Positions 1-5,997 of a stretch of DNA of 6,475 nt are shown here, piece by piece. The position numbers were made by a program, and so were the translations under genes. Where the stretch lies: contig QMZU01000041.1 of the NCBI GenBank assembly GCA_003663345.1, positions 1-6,475 on the forward strand. Direction: 5' to 3'. How positions within the stretch are numbered: position 1 is the stretch's first letter; each line of letters opens with the position of its first letter. The DNA comes from Candidatus Aenigmatarchaeota archaeon. GTDB lineage: Archaea; Aenigmatarchaeota; Aenigmatarchaeia; PWEA01; B50-G16. The notes under the pieces are model-generated. The model was not told the DNA's origin. It did no database searches and worked only from the letters and a program-made list of their open reading frames with translations.

Positions 1-95
1 GCCGGGACTCCAAGATTGAGAAGTATGGGAACAGAAAACATAATCATTATAACAACAAATATCGACTCAATGAGATGAATAAAGCCTTTTTTCAT
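1..95 (-). CDS. Prepilin-like protein, 5' fragment (C-terminus outside the window)
   Basis: Only the first 31 codons are inside the window and the frame is still open at the left edge. The ATG at 95-93 follows the stop codon of the upstream gene by one base, so it is the last visible member of the tightly packed pilus unit. The visible N-terminus starts M-K-K-G followed by F-I-H-L-I-E and then an uninterrupted hydrophobic stretch to about residue 28. This is the layout of a class III/prepilin signal: a short positive leader, Gly at -1, and Glu at +6 (canonical +5). The mature protein would keep the hydrophobic helix as its assembly and membrane anchor. It is probably another minor pilin, but the globular part cannot be seen, so a different membrane protein with an N-in/C-out anchor remains possible. 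The ribosome binding site is weak (GGTTGTGG), which fits translational coupling to the gene before it. Confidence 0.7.
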   Translation of the reverse strand, partial: MKKGFIHLIESIFVVIMIMFSVPILLNLGVP

Positions 96-96
96 A

Positions 97-576
97 CTAC
101 CACAACCTGAATAGCAGGGAGCCTTTATTTCCACCCACAGTCACATATCTCTCCGTAGTCGCGAGAATCGCTTTCAGAGGCTCCCTTCTTTTTCCGCACT
201 CCCATAAATTTACACCAGAAACTACCCTGAAGTAAAAATCATTGGAGTAATCGAGACCGAGAGCTTCTTTCAGACCCTCGTAATTTGAATTACAATCCGA
301 TACAAAACTGTTCAGTCTTGTTGTGTCCAGCTCATACGGCGCATTTGCAAGTCCCACATGATAGGTTACGCCACCTATTTGAAAATCATCATTGGTTTTT
401 ATCATGATTTCTGTTATTCCAAATCCTCTTGCCTGCAAAGAATTTTTTGTGTTATAGAGATGATATTTCGGGAGTACTGAAGCTACACTGAAGGCAACAA
501 AGCTTGCAAAGAATATGAAGATTATGAATCCGGAAAGATACTCTATATTGAACTGACCTTTTTCCATCTCGATCAC
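97..576 (-). CDS. Class III signal peptide pilin-like protein (minor pilin candidate)
   Basis: A 159-residue protein with a prepilin-type N-terminus: E-K-G, then Q-F-N-I-E, which puts Glu at the canonical +5, then a hydrophobic helix to about residue 36. The predicted cut is after Gly7. The mature part is a small extracellular domain with two cysteines (C95 and C127) that could form a disulfide. It ends in a strand-rich tail containing E-R-Y and a terminal L-F-R-L-W. I associate this kind of ending with small archaeal pilin-like proteins, from memory rather than a search. The reading frame opens with GTG at 576-574, overlapping the upstream stop as GTGA. An ATG at 567-565 is equally or more likely: it gives a three-residue leader before the Gly, much like the next gene's MKKG, and has a GTGAT sequence four bases upstream. 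It lies after two platform genes, so its product probably works with that platform, as a priming or tip subunit. Function is inferred from position and N-terminus only. Confidence 0.8.
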   Translation of the reverse strand: MIEMEKGQFNIEYLSGFIIFIFFASFVAFSVASVLPKYHLYNTKNSLQARGFGITEIMIKTNDDFQIGGVTYHVGLANAPYELDTTRLNSFVSDCNSNYEGLKEALGLDYSNDFYFRVVSGVNLWECGKRREPLKAILATTERYVTVGGNKGSLLFRLW

Positions 577-1538
577 ACAAGCTTTATTGCAAGTATGAAT
601 ATTACAAATCCAGCAACTGACATTATAAGGGAATGTCTCAATCCAGCCATGACAGAATCATCACCTATCTGACCTGCCAGAAGACCGGAGAGAAATCCCT
701 GAATGAGTATCATTGAAAAGAAAAGTGCATTATAATAACCCTCAAGGCCGCCGCCAAGACCAAATATTTTTGCTATTCCAATAAAGAAACTACACACAAA
801 CCCCGTTCCACCCACCGGTTTGCTTATACATGCACCTATCCCACCACTCCCACCAATTCCGAAACTACTGCTCATGGATGATATTCCTTCCATCGATGTC
901 ATTCCCACCAGCATTTTGCTCAGAAGAATCGCAATCGCTATAAATAGAAAGTATATTATGTACATTGTCATGACATACTGTCCCAATTTGGATTTTCTTT
1001 CATTTTGTGCCTCTTTAATAATAGCAACATCAGAAGAAACGGTCTCCATAGTTGCGGCAACATCACCACCGCTTCTGTATGCCTCTATTATTATTCTTAT
1101 GCTCCTGTTTATCAGGTCACTTTCTTTAACCCGTTCGCCGAATTTTTTCAGAACTTTTTCAAAGGGAACGCCCCATGAAAGCTGATAATACATCTTCTTT
1201 ATCTCGGTACTCAATTTTCCGTAATCGTTTTTGGTTGTAGCCGCTAACGCAGCAGGCAATGTCATACCACTCTTTTTGCTCTCCACCATATCCCTTAAAA
1301 AATTAGACAGCTGCTCTTCCATTGATTTTATCGATTTCAGTCTGAGATAGTTGTAGAAAAAATACGGTGTAATGCTTACTATAAGGCCAAACATAACAGC
1401 AACAGCGATAACTGATGTGTCCCCACCACTTAGAAGGATTGAAAGTATAATTACAACGGTGCTGATGAACACCGGTATATAAATCAGATAATCCTTCAAT
1501 TCCCATTTCTCAAACCTTCCTATATCCTTTATGTTCAT
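573..1538 (-). CDS. TadC/FlaJ-like type IV pilus membrane platform protein, second paralog
   Basis: A 321-residue polytopic membrane protein of the T2SSF (GspF/TadC/FlaJ) type. Two helices lie at about 16-37 and 42-64. A cytoplasmic helical domain at about 70-185 follows, with the S-G-G-D element around 156-159 typical of T2SSF domains. Three more helices lie at about 187-209, 272-290 and 300-320. In this family the platform sits in the membrane, contacts the ATPase on the cytoplasmic side and lifts pilins into the filament. This copy has an unusually long Gly/Ser-rich loop at about 211-268 with two cysteines (C237, C249), predicted to lie outside the cytoplasm. Its ATG overlaps the stop of the preceding platform gene by one base (TAATG), and a GAGGG ribosome binding site lies about nine bases upstream. 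FlaJ proteins usually carry two T2SSF domains in one chain; here the platform is divided between this gene and its upstream neighbour. The family call is firm; the substrate is inferred. Confidence 0.9.
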   Translation of the reverse strand: MNIKDIGRFEKWELKDYLIYIPVFISTVVIILSILLSGGDTSVIAVAVMFGLIVSITPYFFYNYLRLKSIKSMEEQLSNFLRDMVESKKSGMTLPAALAATTKNDYGKLSTEIKKMYYQLSWGVPFEKVLKKFGERVKESDLINRSIRIIIEAYRSGGDVAATMETVSSDVAIIKEAQNERKSKLGQYVMTMYIIYFLFIAIAILLSKMLVGMTSMEGISSMSSSFGIGGSGGIGACISKPVGGTGFVCSFFIGIAKIFGLGGGLEGYYNALFFSMILIQGFLSGLLAGQIGDDSVMAGLRHSLIMSVAGFVIFILAIKLV

Positions 1539-2425
1539 TATAAAGCCCTCGGTGATAGAGATTTTATTAGCATTATGAATCCTGCGTTTATGGCCGGCAA
1601 ACCGAGGAATATTACAAAGAATTGGGCTATGATAAGTAGTTCCTCCATACTTCCACCCATACCGAAAGAGCTCATTATGGAGCTCATTATTATGAAGAAT
1701 ATCGAACCCACAACAACAAGCGTGAGATACATTTCAACTATGGTTCCGAGCGTTGATGAGTATTTTTCGAGTCTTAACTTATATTCCTTCATCAAACTTT
1801 TTGCTTTTTCGTGAAGATACATGGAAAGGTTCCCGCCAGTACTTATGGTTGTGCTCATTCCCCAGAGCAATTCTGAAAAACTATCGGATGGGGATTCCGT
1901 TGCCACCCTTTTTATGGAGTCTATTACACTGATTCCCAAAAGTTCCGTGTCCCTGACTATTTTTCTAGCTTCCTTTCCCATCTCACTATCACCTTCGAAT
2001 TCCAGAAGAACCTTGAACATGTTCTGTGGAGGCATCCTGCTTCCGCTGGTGGTTGCAAGATATATCGTTGCAAACGGAAGAGCATAATCTATCTTCTTTC
2101 TCCTATTCCCTATTTGAAGTGATGGGTATATGTAAAAGAATAGAAAGAACATAGCAGAAAAACCTATTGATATTGTGAGAGAAAATAATATTGCTACAGG
2201 AGGATTTCCGAACATGAATGTGGTTATAAATGAGAGAAGTGGAAACTCTATAATGAACACCACAAGAACAGTCATCACCGCCATGGAAAGGTACTCTCTT
2301 AGATTATACGGAATCCCGGCCTTTCTCAAGTCAGGTCTGAGAGACTCGAAGTACTGCAAATATGGTTCAAGGATTGGTGCAAATATCTGATATGATTTTT
2401 TAACATAAAGTTCAGAAAGATTCAT
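1538..2425 (-). CDS. TadC/FlaJ-like type IV pilus membrane platform protein, first paralog
   Basis: A 295-residue membrane protein with a single T2SSF-type domain. An N-terminal soluble stretch (1-43) is followed by helices at about 44-64 and 76-101. A cytoplasmic domain at about 107-227 contains the S-T-G-G-N element near 195-199, equivalent to the S-G-G-D of its neighbour. Two more helices lie at about 229-251 and 263-289. Just after the third helix it carries S-S-F-G-M-G-G-S (252-259), nearly identical to a motif in the next gene, which supports the two being diverged copies. It should form the inner-membrane platform together with that neighbour. The ATG overlaps the stop of the ATPase gene as ATGA, with AGGTGAG five bases upstream, so its translation is likely coupled to the ATPase with which it must pair. 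Bacterial Tad systems also use two platform proteins (TadB and TadC), but the ATPase and pilins here look archaeal. A gene symbol is not warranted. Confidence 0.9.
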   Translation of the reverse strand: MNLSELYVKKSYQIFAPILEPYLQYFESLRPDLRKAGIPYNLREYLSMAVMTVLVVFIIEFPLLSFITTFMFGNPPVAILFSLTISIGFSAMFFLFFYIYPSLQIGNRRKKIDYALPFATIYLATTSGSRMPPQNMFKVLLEFEGDSEMGKEARKIVRDTELLGISVIDSIKRVATESPSDSFSELLWGMSTTISTGGNLSMYLHEKAKSLMKEYKLRLEKYSSTLGTIVEMYLTLVVVGSIFFIIMSSIMSSFGMGGSMEELLIIAQFFVIFLGLPAINAGFIMLIKSLSPRAL

Positions 2426-4143
2426 TCGGACTCACCTTTTATTTTATCCAGCAGTGACCATTTATCACCGTAGTACATTTTTATTATCCTTCCGACATCT
2501 CTGTAGTCGGTGAATCCTCTATCTCTCATCCATTCAAGTACCTTTACTCTATTCCTTATCTCCCTCCTTATCTCCCTTTCCGTTATACCGGTCTCCATCA
2601 CTATTTTCTGTAAAAGCATACTCCCACCAACCAGGTCTATCAAATCCGTATTTGGATTCCATCTGAATACTTCATTTGTAATGGGCATATTCCTCTCTCT
2701 ATCATGCCCCAGGACTTCAACAACATTTTTCACCCTTCTTACATACTGGTCTCTATATTTGGACCTTGTCAGGAATACGATTATATCAAGATTTTCAAGA
2801 AGTGTTGCAGGAAGGTTTATGGGCGGTGTGGTTAACCTGTCTATAAGCTTTTCAAAACTCTCGGCGTGTATTGTGGATAGTCCTGGGTGGCCAGTTGCCA
2901 TCTGTTGAAATAGAACAAACGCTTCCTTCCCTCTCACCTCACCGACTATGATATAATCAGGTCTTTGTCTCAATGACTCCTTTAGCAGAAGATACATGTC
3001 CACTTTACCTATTTTACTCTCGCCGATTTCCGATATCGCTTCCCTTGCAACCTCCGGAACCCAGTGGGGATTGGTCAATCTAAGTTCAGGTGTATCCTCT
3101 ATCGTAAGAATCTTCTCTTCGGGTTTAATGAAAAGGGATATCACGTTTAGCATCGAAGTTTTCCCTGTGGCTGTGGATCCGGATACCAGTATGCTTTTTC
3201 TGTGCTCAACAGCAAACCAGAGATATGCAAGGGTTCTGCTATCTATGGTTCCAAAATTGATGAGGTCCACTGGTGTCAGTGGTTTTTCCGTAAATTTCCT
3301 TATGGTGAAGTTGGAACCCCTTCTTGCTATATCAGTACTGAGGGTTGCCTGTAACCTGCTTCCGTCAGGGAGAGAGGCATCCAGAACAGGCTCGGCCATT
3401 GATATTGTTTTGCCACATCTCTGAGCAAGCTTGACAACAAAAGAATCGAGATAATCTTTATCTTTGAAGATTATATTGGTTGGTATGGAACCTATATTTG
3501 AATTTCTGTGATATATGTATATAGGTATGCCGTTTCCATCACATGATATATCCTCTATGTTGGGGTCGTTCATCAACGGTTCAATGCTCTCAAGTCCCAT
3601 AAAATCTCTTTCTATGTAATATTCCACAACCTTCCTTCTTCTCGGAGAGAGATTTATTTCAAGAGAATCGAGAATCTTCTTGGTTTCTTCCAGAAGGTAT
3701 TTTCTGGCTTCCATCTTTCTTAACTTATTGAAATCCACATCCAGTTTATCTTCAAGTATCTCCTTTATTCTACTCAGTAGTTTTTTCTCCATATCCATCA
3801 GAGGAGGCTCCACGACCTTGTACACAAGTGACCCCAGCTTTTCATTCCATGCTATTTCGGCATAAGCATAGATGTAATCATCAGGTCCGGGAGATGAGGG
3901 TATCAACGGATATATCATTCTTATCTCTTTGAGGATCGATTCCTTTTTCTTGAGAACTCTTCCCTTGTCCCTACCTATTTCAGGAAGGACTATACCCTCA
4001 ACTTTCTTTTCCTCTTCAATATACTTCTTTTCGCTGAATATGTCTGCCATCTTCTTTACAAGGTCCCTCAAGGATAACTGCATCTCAACTTCTTTTTCCT
4101 CCTTCAGAACCTCCCTCGCTGCTCTGGACATTTTATCAATCAA
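2422..4143 (-). CDS. Type IV pilus assembly ATPase, GspE/FlaI/TadA-like family
   Basis: A 573-residue secretion ATPase that would hydrolyse ATP as a hexamer on the cytoplasmic face of the pilus platform to power subunit insertion. The core motifs are all present: Walker A G-S-T-A-T-G-K-T at 322-329 (Lys328), Asp box T-I-E-D-T-P-E-L at 347-354, Walker B region D-Y-I-I-V-G-E-V-R-G at 396-405 (Glu402), and His box G-H-P-G-L-S-T-I-H-A-E at 418-428. An N2-type domain spans about 165-290. The first 160 residues are highly charged and helical, forming an N-terminal extension likely to dock on the platform. The overall length is similar to archaellum FlaI proteins as I remember them. The start is TTG at 4143, because a strong GAGGTGAT lies five bases upstream; the first in-frame ATG at 4131 is too far from it. 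The gene starts six bases after the upstream stop and overlaps the next start as ATGA. It sits between pilin-like and platform genes and no archaellum-specific FlaH-like gene is adjacent, which favours an adhesive or other pilus over a motor archaellum. Confidence 0.96.
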   Translation of the reverse strand: MIDKMSRAAREVLKEEKEVEMQLSLRDLVKKMADIFSEKKYIEEEKKVEGIVLPEIGRDKGRVLKKKESILKEIRMIYPLIPSSPGPDDYIYAYAEIAWNEKLGSLVYKVVEPPLMDMEKKLLSRIKEILEDKLDVDFNKLRKMEARKYLLEETKKILDSLEINLSPRRRKVVEYYIERDFMGLESIEPLMNDPNIEDISCDGNGIPIYIYHRNSNIGSIPTNIIFKDKDYLDSFVVKLAQRCGKTISMAEPVLDASLPDGSRLQATLSTDIARRGSNFTIRKFTEKPLTPVDLINFGTIDSRTLAYLWFAVEHRKSILVSGSTATGKTSMLNVISLFIKPEEKILTIEDTPELRLTNPHWVPEVAREAISEIGESKIGKVDMYLLLKESLRQRPDYIIVGEVRGKEAFVLFQQMATGHPGLSTIHAESFEKLIDRLTTPPINLPATLLENLDIIVFLTRSKYRDQYVRRVKNVVEVLGHDRERNMPITNEVFRWNPNTDLIDLVGGSMLLQKIVMETGITEREIRREIRNRVKVLEWMRDRGFTDYRDVGRIIKMYYGDKWSLLDKIKGESE

Positions 4144-4148
4144 ATATC

Positions 4149-4156
4149 ATCACCTC
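4149..4156 (-). promoter_or_regulatory. Ribosome binding site deciding the TTG start of the ATPase
   Basis: GAGGTGAT, a near-full complement of the archaeal 16S rRNA 3' end, lies five bases before the TTG at 4143 and overlaps the stop codon of the upstream gene. It supports the TTG over the in-frame ATG at 4131. Confidence 0.7.
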
Positions 4157-4587
4157 GATACAATCACGATATTCGAAACAGAATCATACGATATCTTGAA
4201 CATGCCCCTCGAGCTCGAGACAAATCCCTTTATATCGGTGAAGGTAGAATTCGCTCCGGATAGAGGAATGTCCACAGAGGTATCACCGCTCTTAACCCTG
4301 ACTTTTGTTTTATCCACCTCCATAGTATAGAACCTATCATTGAGTTTTTCAGGTATGTTATATACGAACTCCATATCGCTGGAAAACCCCTTTGTGCTAC
4401 TCACCCTGTTAATACCGTTTTGTACAATCAAACCCACTTCCCTTAACTGGTCATCAAATGTTCTTGACCTCACCTCCTTCTCAAGCCATGAAAAGGTAAG
4501 AAATATCGATATGGCTATTATGAGACCAACAGAAAATAGAAGCATCTGTTCCAGACTCAGCATCTGTCCTTTCCTGTCAATGTTCAT
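4150..4587 (-). CDS. Class III signal peptide pilin-like protein (145 aa)
   Basis: The N-terminus reads D-R-K-G followed by Q-M-L-S-L-E, then a hydrophobic helix at about 15-34. This is a prepilin-type signal with the cut predicted after Gly7 and Glu at +6 (one residue beyond the canonical place). The mature domain has a helix continuing to about residue 62. From about 85 to 145 follow short alternating strands with V-R-V, V-D-I and N-I-V-I-V-S, suggesting a small beta-rich extracellular domain. There are no cysteines. The gene overlaps the stop of the 207-aa pilin-like gene as ATGA, has GAGGTGAG six bases upstream of its ATG, and ends six bases before the ATPase start. The place directly before the ATPase, and the size, recall the small anchored FlaF/FlaG-type stator proteins of archaella, so a periplasmic anchoring role is an alternative to being a minor pilin. 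Neither can be chosen from sequence alone. Confidence 0.82.
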   Translation of the reverse strand: MNIDRKGQMLSLEQMLLFSVGLIIAISIFLTFSWLEKEVRSRTFDDQLREVGLIVQNGINRVSSTKGFSSDMEFVYNIPEKLNDRFYTMEVDKTKVRVKSGDTSVDIPLSGANSTFTDIKGFVSSSRGMFKISYDSVSNIVIVSR

Positions 4588-5204
4588 TCAAATCTCACCT
4601 CAACTTCCACGAGATGAAGTGTTCCAGTCGGTATCGACTTATCAACGTAGTTATTCGTACTCATCACTATATCGAAATCCCGATTGTTTTCGATATGATT
4701 CCTTCCAGAAGATATCAGGTCTATCTTGTAGAACTCGTTGGAACCAGCTGATAGCAACCTATAAAAAACCTTGAGCGTTATCTCATAAGATCCATCTAAA
4801 GGGTCTGCTCTTATTGTGACTATCCCCGGCTCATCCCCCACAACACCCTCTGTATTGTTACTTCCTCCAACAAGAACTATATCATTTCCTGTTGAGATGG
4901 TCGTTCCACTAACCTTGAATTTCATTTCAATGGTATCGTTTATATCATTCTCCACTATTCTGAACTCTCCAGGTACATTCAGTCTTAACCTCTCTTTCCC
5001 TCCGTGGCGCGCCACTTCTATTATCTTTTCATTTATCTCCTTCATGAGGGAAACGGCATTATCGATCTTCACAGTATCGGTCTGTTTTTCGACAAGAGGT
5101 TTCCCCCATAGATATGCGCCTGTCACGAGCGTCACCATTATACCCATGATTAGCACGAGCGTCACTACCTGACTCTGTCCAAGACTCCTTCTGGGGGTTA
5201 ACAT
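4584..5204 (-). CDS. Pilin-like secreted protein with N-terminal anchor helix (206 aa)
   Basis: The N-terminus is P-R-R-S-L-G followed by Q-S-Q-V-V and a hydrophobic helix at about 14-34. This is a class III-type signal with cleavage expected after the Gly, but without a Glu at +5. After the helix there is a charged helical segment to about 67. The rest is a strand-rich domain of about 140 residues with no cysteine, rich in Asn, Gly, Ser and Thr, including several N-x-S/T sequons (for example N-N-T near 118 and N-D-T near 90). The ATG at 5204 is preferred to the in-frame TTG at 5207: no ribosome binding site precedes either, and a TATA-like box centred near 5233 lies about 26 bases upstream, which predicts a leaderless message starting at or next to the ATG. 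It is the first gene of a seven-gene tightly packed unit and overlaps the next start as ATGA. Probable minor pilin or filament-associated subunit. Confidence 0.82.
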   Translation of the reverse strand: MLTPRRSLGQSQVVTLVLIMGIMVTLVTGAYLWGKPLVEKQTDTVKIDNAVSLMKEINEKIIEVARHGGKERLRLNVPGEFRIVENDINDTIEMKFKVSGTTISTGNDIVLVGGSNNTEGVVGDEPGIVTIRADPLDGSYEITLKVFYRLLSAGSNEFYKIDLISSGRNHIENNRDFDIVMSTNNYVDKSIPTGTLHLVEVEVRFE

Positions 5205-5227
5205 CAATAATATTTAAGATGTACACA

Positions 5228-5239
5228 ATATATAAAAGT
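5228..5239 (-). promoter_or_regulatory. TATA-like box for the seven-gene pilus unit (leaderless start predicted)
   Basis: On the minus strand the sequence reads CTTTTATATATT, a good archaeal TATA match, preceded by an A/G-containing stretch that could serve as BRE. Its centre is 26-29 bases from the ATG at 5204, so transcription would begin at the start codon itself. The absence of a Shine-Dalgarno sequence there agrees with this. Confidence 0.65.
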
Positions 5240-5252
5240 GAACTAAGAATTC

Positions 5253-5293
5253 AAAAACTAAAAAAAACTAAATAATAATAAAATGATAAAAAA
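5253..5293 (-). terminator. Oligo-T termination region after the major pilin
   Basis: Just downstream of the pilin stop the minus strand has T6 (5293-5288), T8 (5267-5260) and T5 (5257-5253) in a very AT-rich gap with no evident hairpin. Multiple oligo-T runs are the usual archaeal intrinsic termination signal. Together with the next promoter they separate the pilin message from the downstream machinery genes. Confidence 0.65.
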
Positions 5294-5310
5294 GTGGCAT
5301 CTCTCTAGCT

Positions 5311-5745
5311 TCAACAGGTTACCACGTCTTCATTGGCAGGTGCAACTATTCTTACCTTGTCTCCGGTTACCAAATTATAACCGGCAACGCTGAGATCTAC
5401 TGTTGCAATTGTGTTCGGTGGTATTATAGCAGGTGTAATGGTTGGGTTTGTGACCAATGCTCCATTATAGTAAATCGTAAGGTCTTGCGGTGAACCTCCA
5501 ACTAAGGTTGCATTGATATCAGCCGAACCCATATTCCTGATAACCACCTGCTCATTGTTTATGTCACAGTTCTCTATCCTGATCTTCTTCTGCTGTTGCT
5601 GTATCTGGGTGGTTATGTCTTCGGTAGCCCTGTTCTGCAGTGTTCCCCATGTACTGTTGATCCAGATCATAAACCCTCCAGCTAGAGATACCACTATCAA
5701 CAGCAGCAGTATCATCGCTATTACTGGGGTTATTCCTTTCTTCAT
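5311..5745 (-). CDS. Major type IV pilin candidate (archaeal class III signal peptide pilin)
   Basis: A 144-residue pilin starting M-K-K-G followed by I-T-P-V-I-A-M and a long hydrophobic helix to about residue 29. The positive leader, Gly-1 and the (S/T)-P-V-I start of the mature helix match the archaeal pilin N-terminal family typified by haloarchaeal pilins, which lack Glu5. The helix continues to about 55 with a Gln-rich turn (Q47, Q49-Q52), followed by a beta-rich head. The head has the R-N-M-G-S element near 70-74 and a basic V-R-I-V strand near the end. C60 and the terminal residue C144 are the only cysteines and could pair. N30-S-T and N78-A-T are potential N-glycosylation sequons. 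The gene stands alone between its own TATA box plus strong ribosome binding site and an oligo-T terminator, as expected for an abundant shaft subunit. Calling it the major pilin is an inference from this expression context; the pilin family call is firmer. Confidence 0.88.
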   Translation of the reverse strand: MKKGITPVIAMILLLLIVVSLAGGFMIWINSTWGTLQNRATEDITTQIQQQQKKIRIENCDINNEQVVIRNMGSADINATLVGGSPQDLTIYYNGALVTNPTITPAIIPPNTIATVDLSVAGYNLVTGDKVRIVAPANEDVVTC

Positions 5746-5751
5746 GTTAAA

Positions 5752-5758
5752 CCTCCTC
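5752..5758 (-). promoter_or_regulatory. Strong ribosome binding site of the major pilin
   Basis: GAGGAGG six bases before the ATG at 5745. It is the closest match to the anti-Shine-Dalgarno consensus in the window, fitting high expression of this gene compared with its neighbours. Confidence 0.7.
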
Positions 5759-5775
5759 TTTATTTTTTACGGTCT

Positions 5776-5787
5776 GGTATATAAATC
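5776..5787 (-). promoter_or_regulatory. TATA-like box of the major pilin
   Basis: The minus strand reads GATTTATATACC just after the stop codon of the 67-aa gene (5792-5790). A start about 25 bases downstream falls near 5755-5762, giving a very short leader whose 5' end lies at or beside the ribosome binding site. The exact start is uncertain; a slightly earlier A-rich element could shift it upstream. Confidence 0.6.
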
Positions 5788-5789
5788 TT

Positions 5790-5993
5790 TTATTTCAGGG
5801 ACATCCTGTAAATTCTCAAAACAAAGACCAGAATCACTAACATTATGTTTATCAGCACCACCAGAAGGAGATGCGTCAGGGTTGTCACTCCAGCCACCAG
5901 TCCGCCGCTGATAACCAGACCTATAAATGACATCACAGCAATCATGAGTATGTTCAGCTTTTCCGCAAGTTCAAAATAATCTATCTCATTCAT
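5790..5993 (-). CDS. Small protein with two predicted membrane helices, unknown function (67 aa)
   Basis: I do not recognise a family. The protein has a short acidic N-terminus with M-N-E-I-D-Y-F-E-L, a first hydrophobic helix at about 14-37 with glycines spaced through it, a short T-T-L-T-H turn, and a second helix at about 41-60 followed by a basic tail (R60, R63, K67). The positive-inside rule places the C-terminus, and with a hairpin also the N-terminus, in the cytoplasm. The ATG at 5993 comes four bases after the stop of the coiled-coil gene, and its AGAGG ribosome binding site (6001-6005) lies across the junction, so the two are almost certainly co-transcribed. The context suggests a membrane partner for the coiled-coil protein in pilus assembly or its control. 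A small holin-like or toxin-like protein would look similar in hydropathy, but nothing else supports that. Confidence 0.75.
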   Translation of the reverse strand: MNEIDYFELAEKLNILMIAVMSFIGLVISGGLVAGVTTLTHLLLVVLINIMLVILVFVLRIYRMSLK

Positions 5994-5997
5994 AAAA

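Noticed and set aside
1303..1506. A 67-codon minus-strand frame inside the second platform gene
   Set aside because: It is an out-of-frame shadow of a clear T2SSF-family protein and has no features of its own.
4208..4219. Twelve-base perfect palindrome CTCGAGCTCGAG
   Set aside because: It lies within the 145-aa coding region, encoding S-S-R-rich sequence, far from any promoter. A short palindrome in coding DNA is not evidence of an operator.
5004..5015. Twelve-base palindrome GTGGCGCGCCAC, more GC-rich than its surroundings
   Set aside because: It is inside the 206-aa pilin-like gene and is explained by its codons; no repeat copies or other regulatory context are visible.
5208..5310. Possible small RNA gene in the AT-rich gap
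   Set aside because: I see no stable stem or conserved RNA fold; the A/T runs are sufficiently explained as terminator followed by a TATA box.
97..5745. Bacterial Tad/Flp pilus locus
   Set aside because: Two TadB/TadC-like platform genes fit, but there is no TadZ, RcpA secretin or Flp-type pilin. The TATA boxes, oligo-T termination and class III signals favour archaea.
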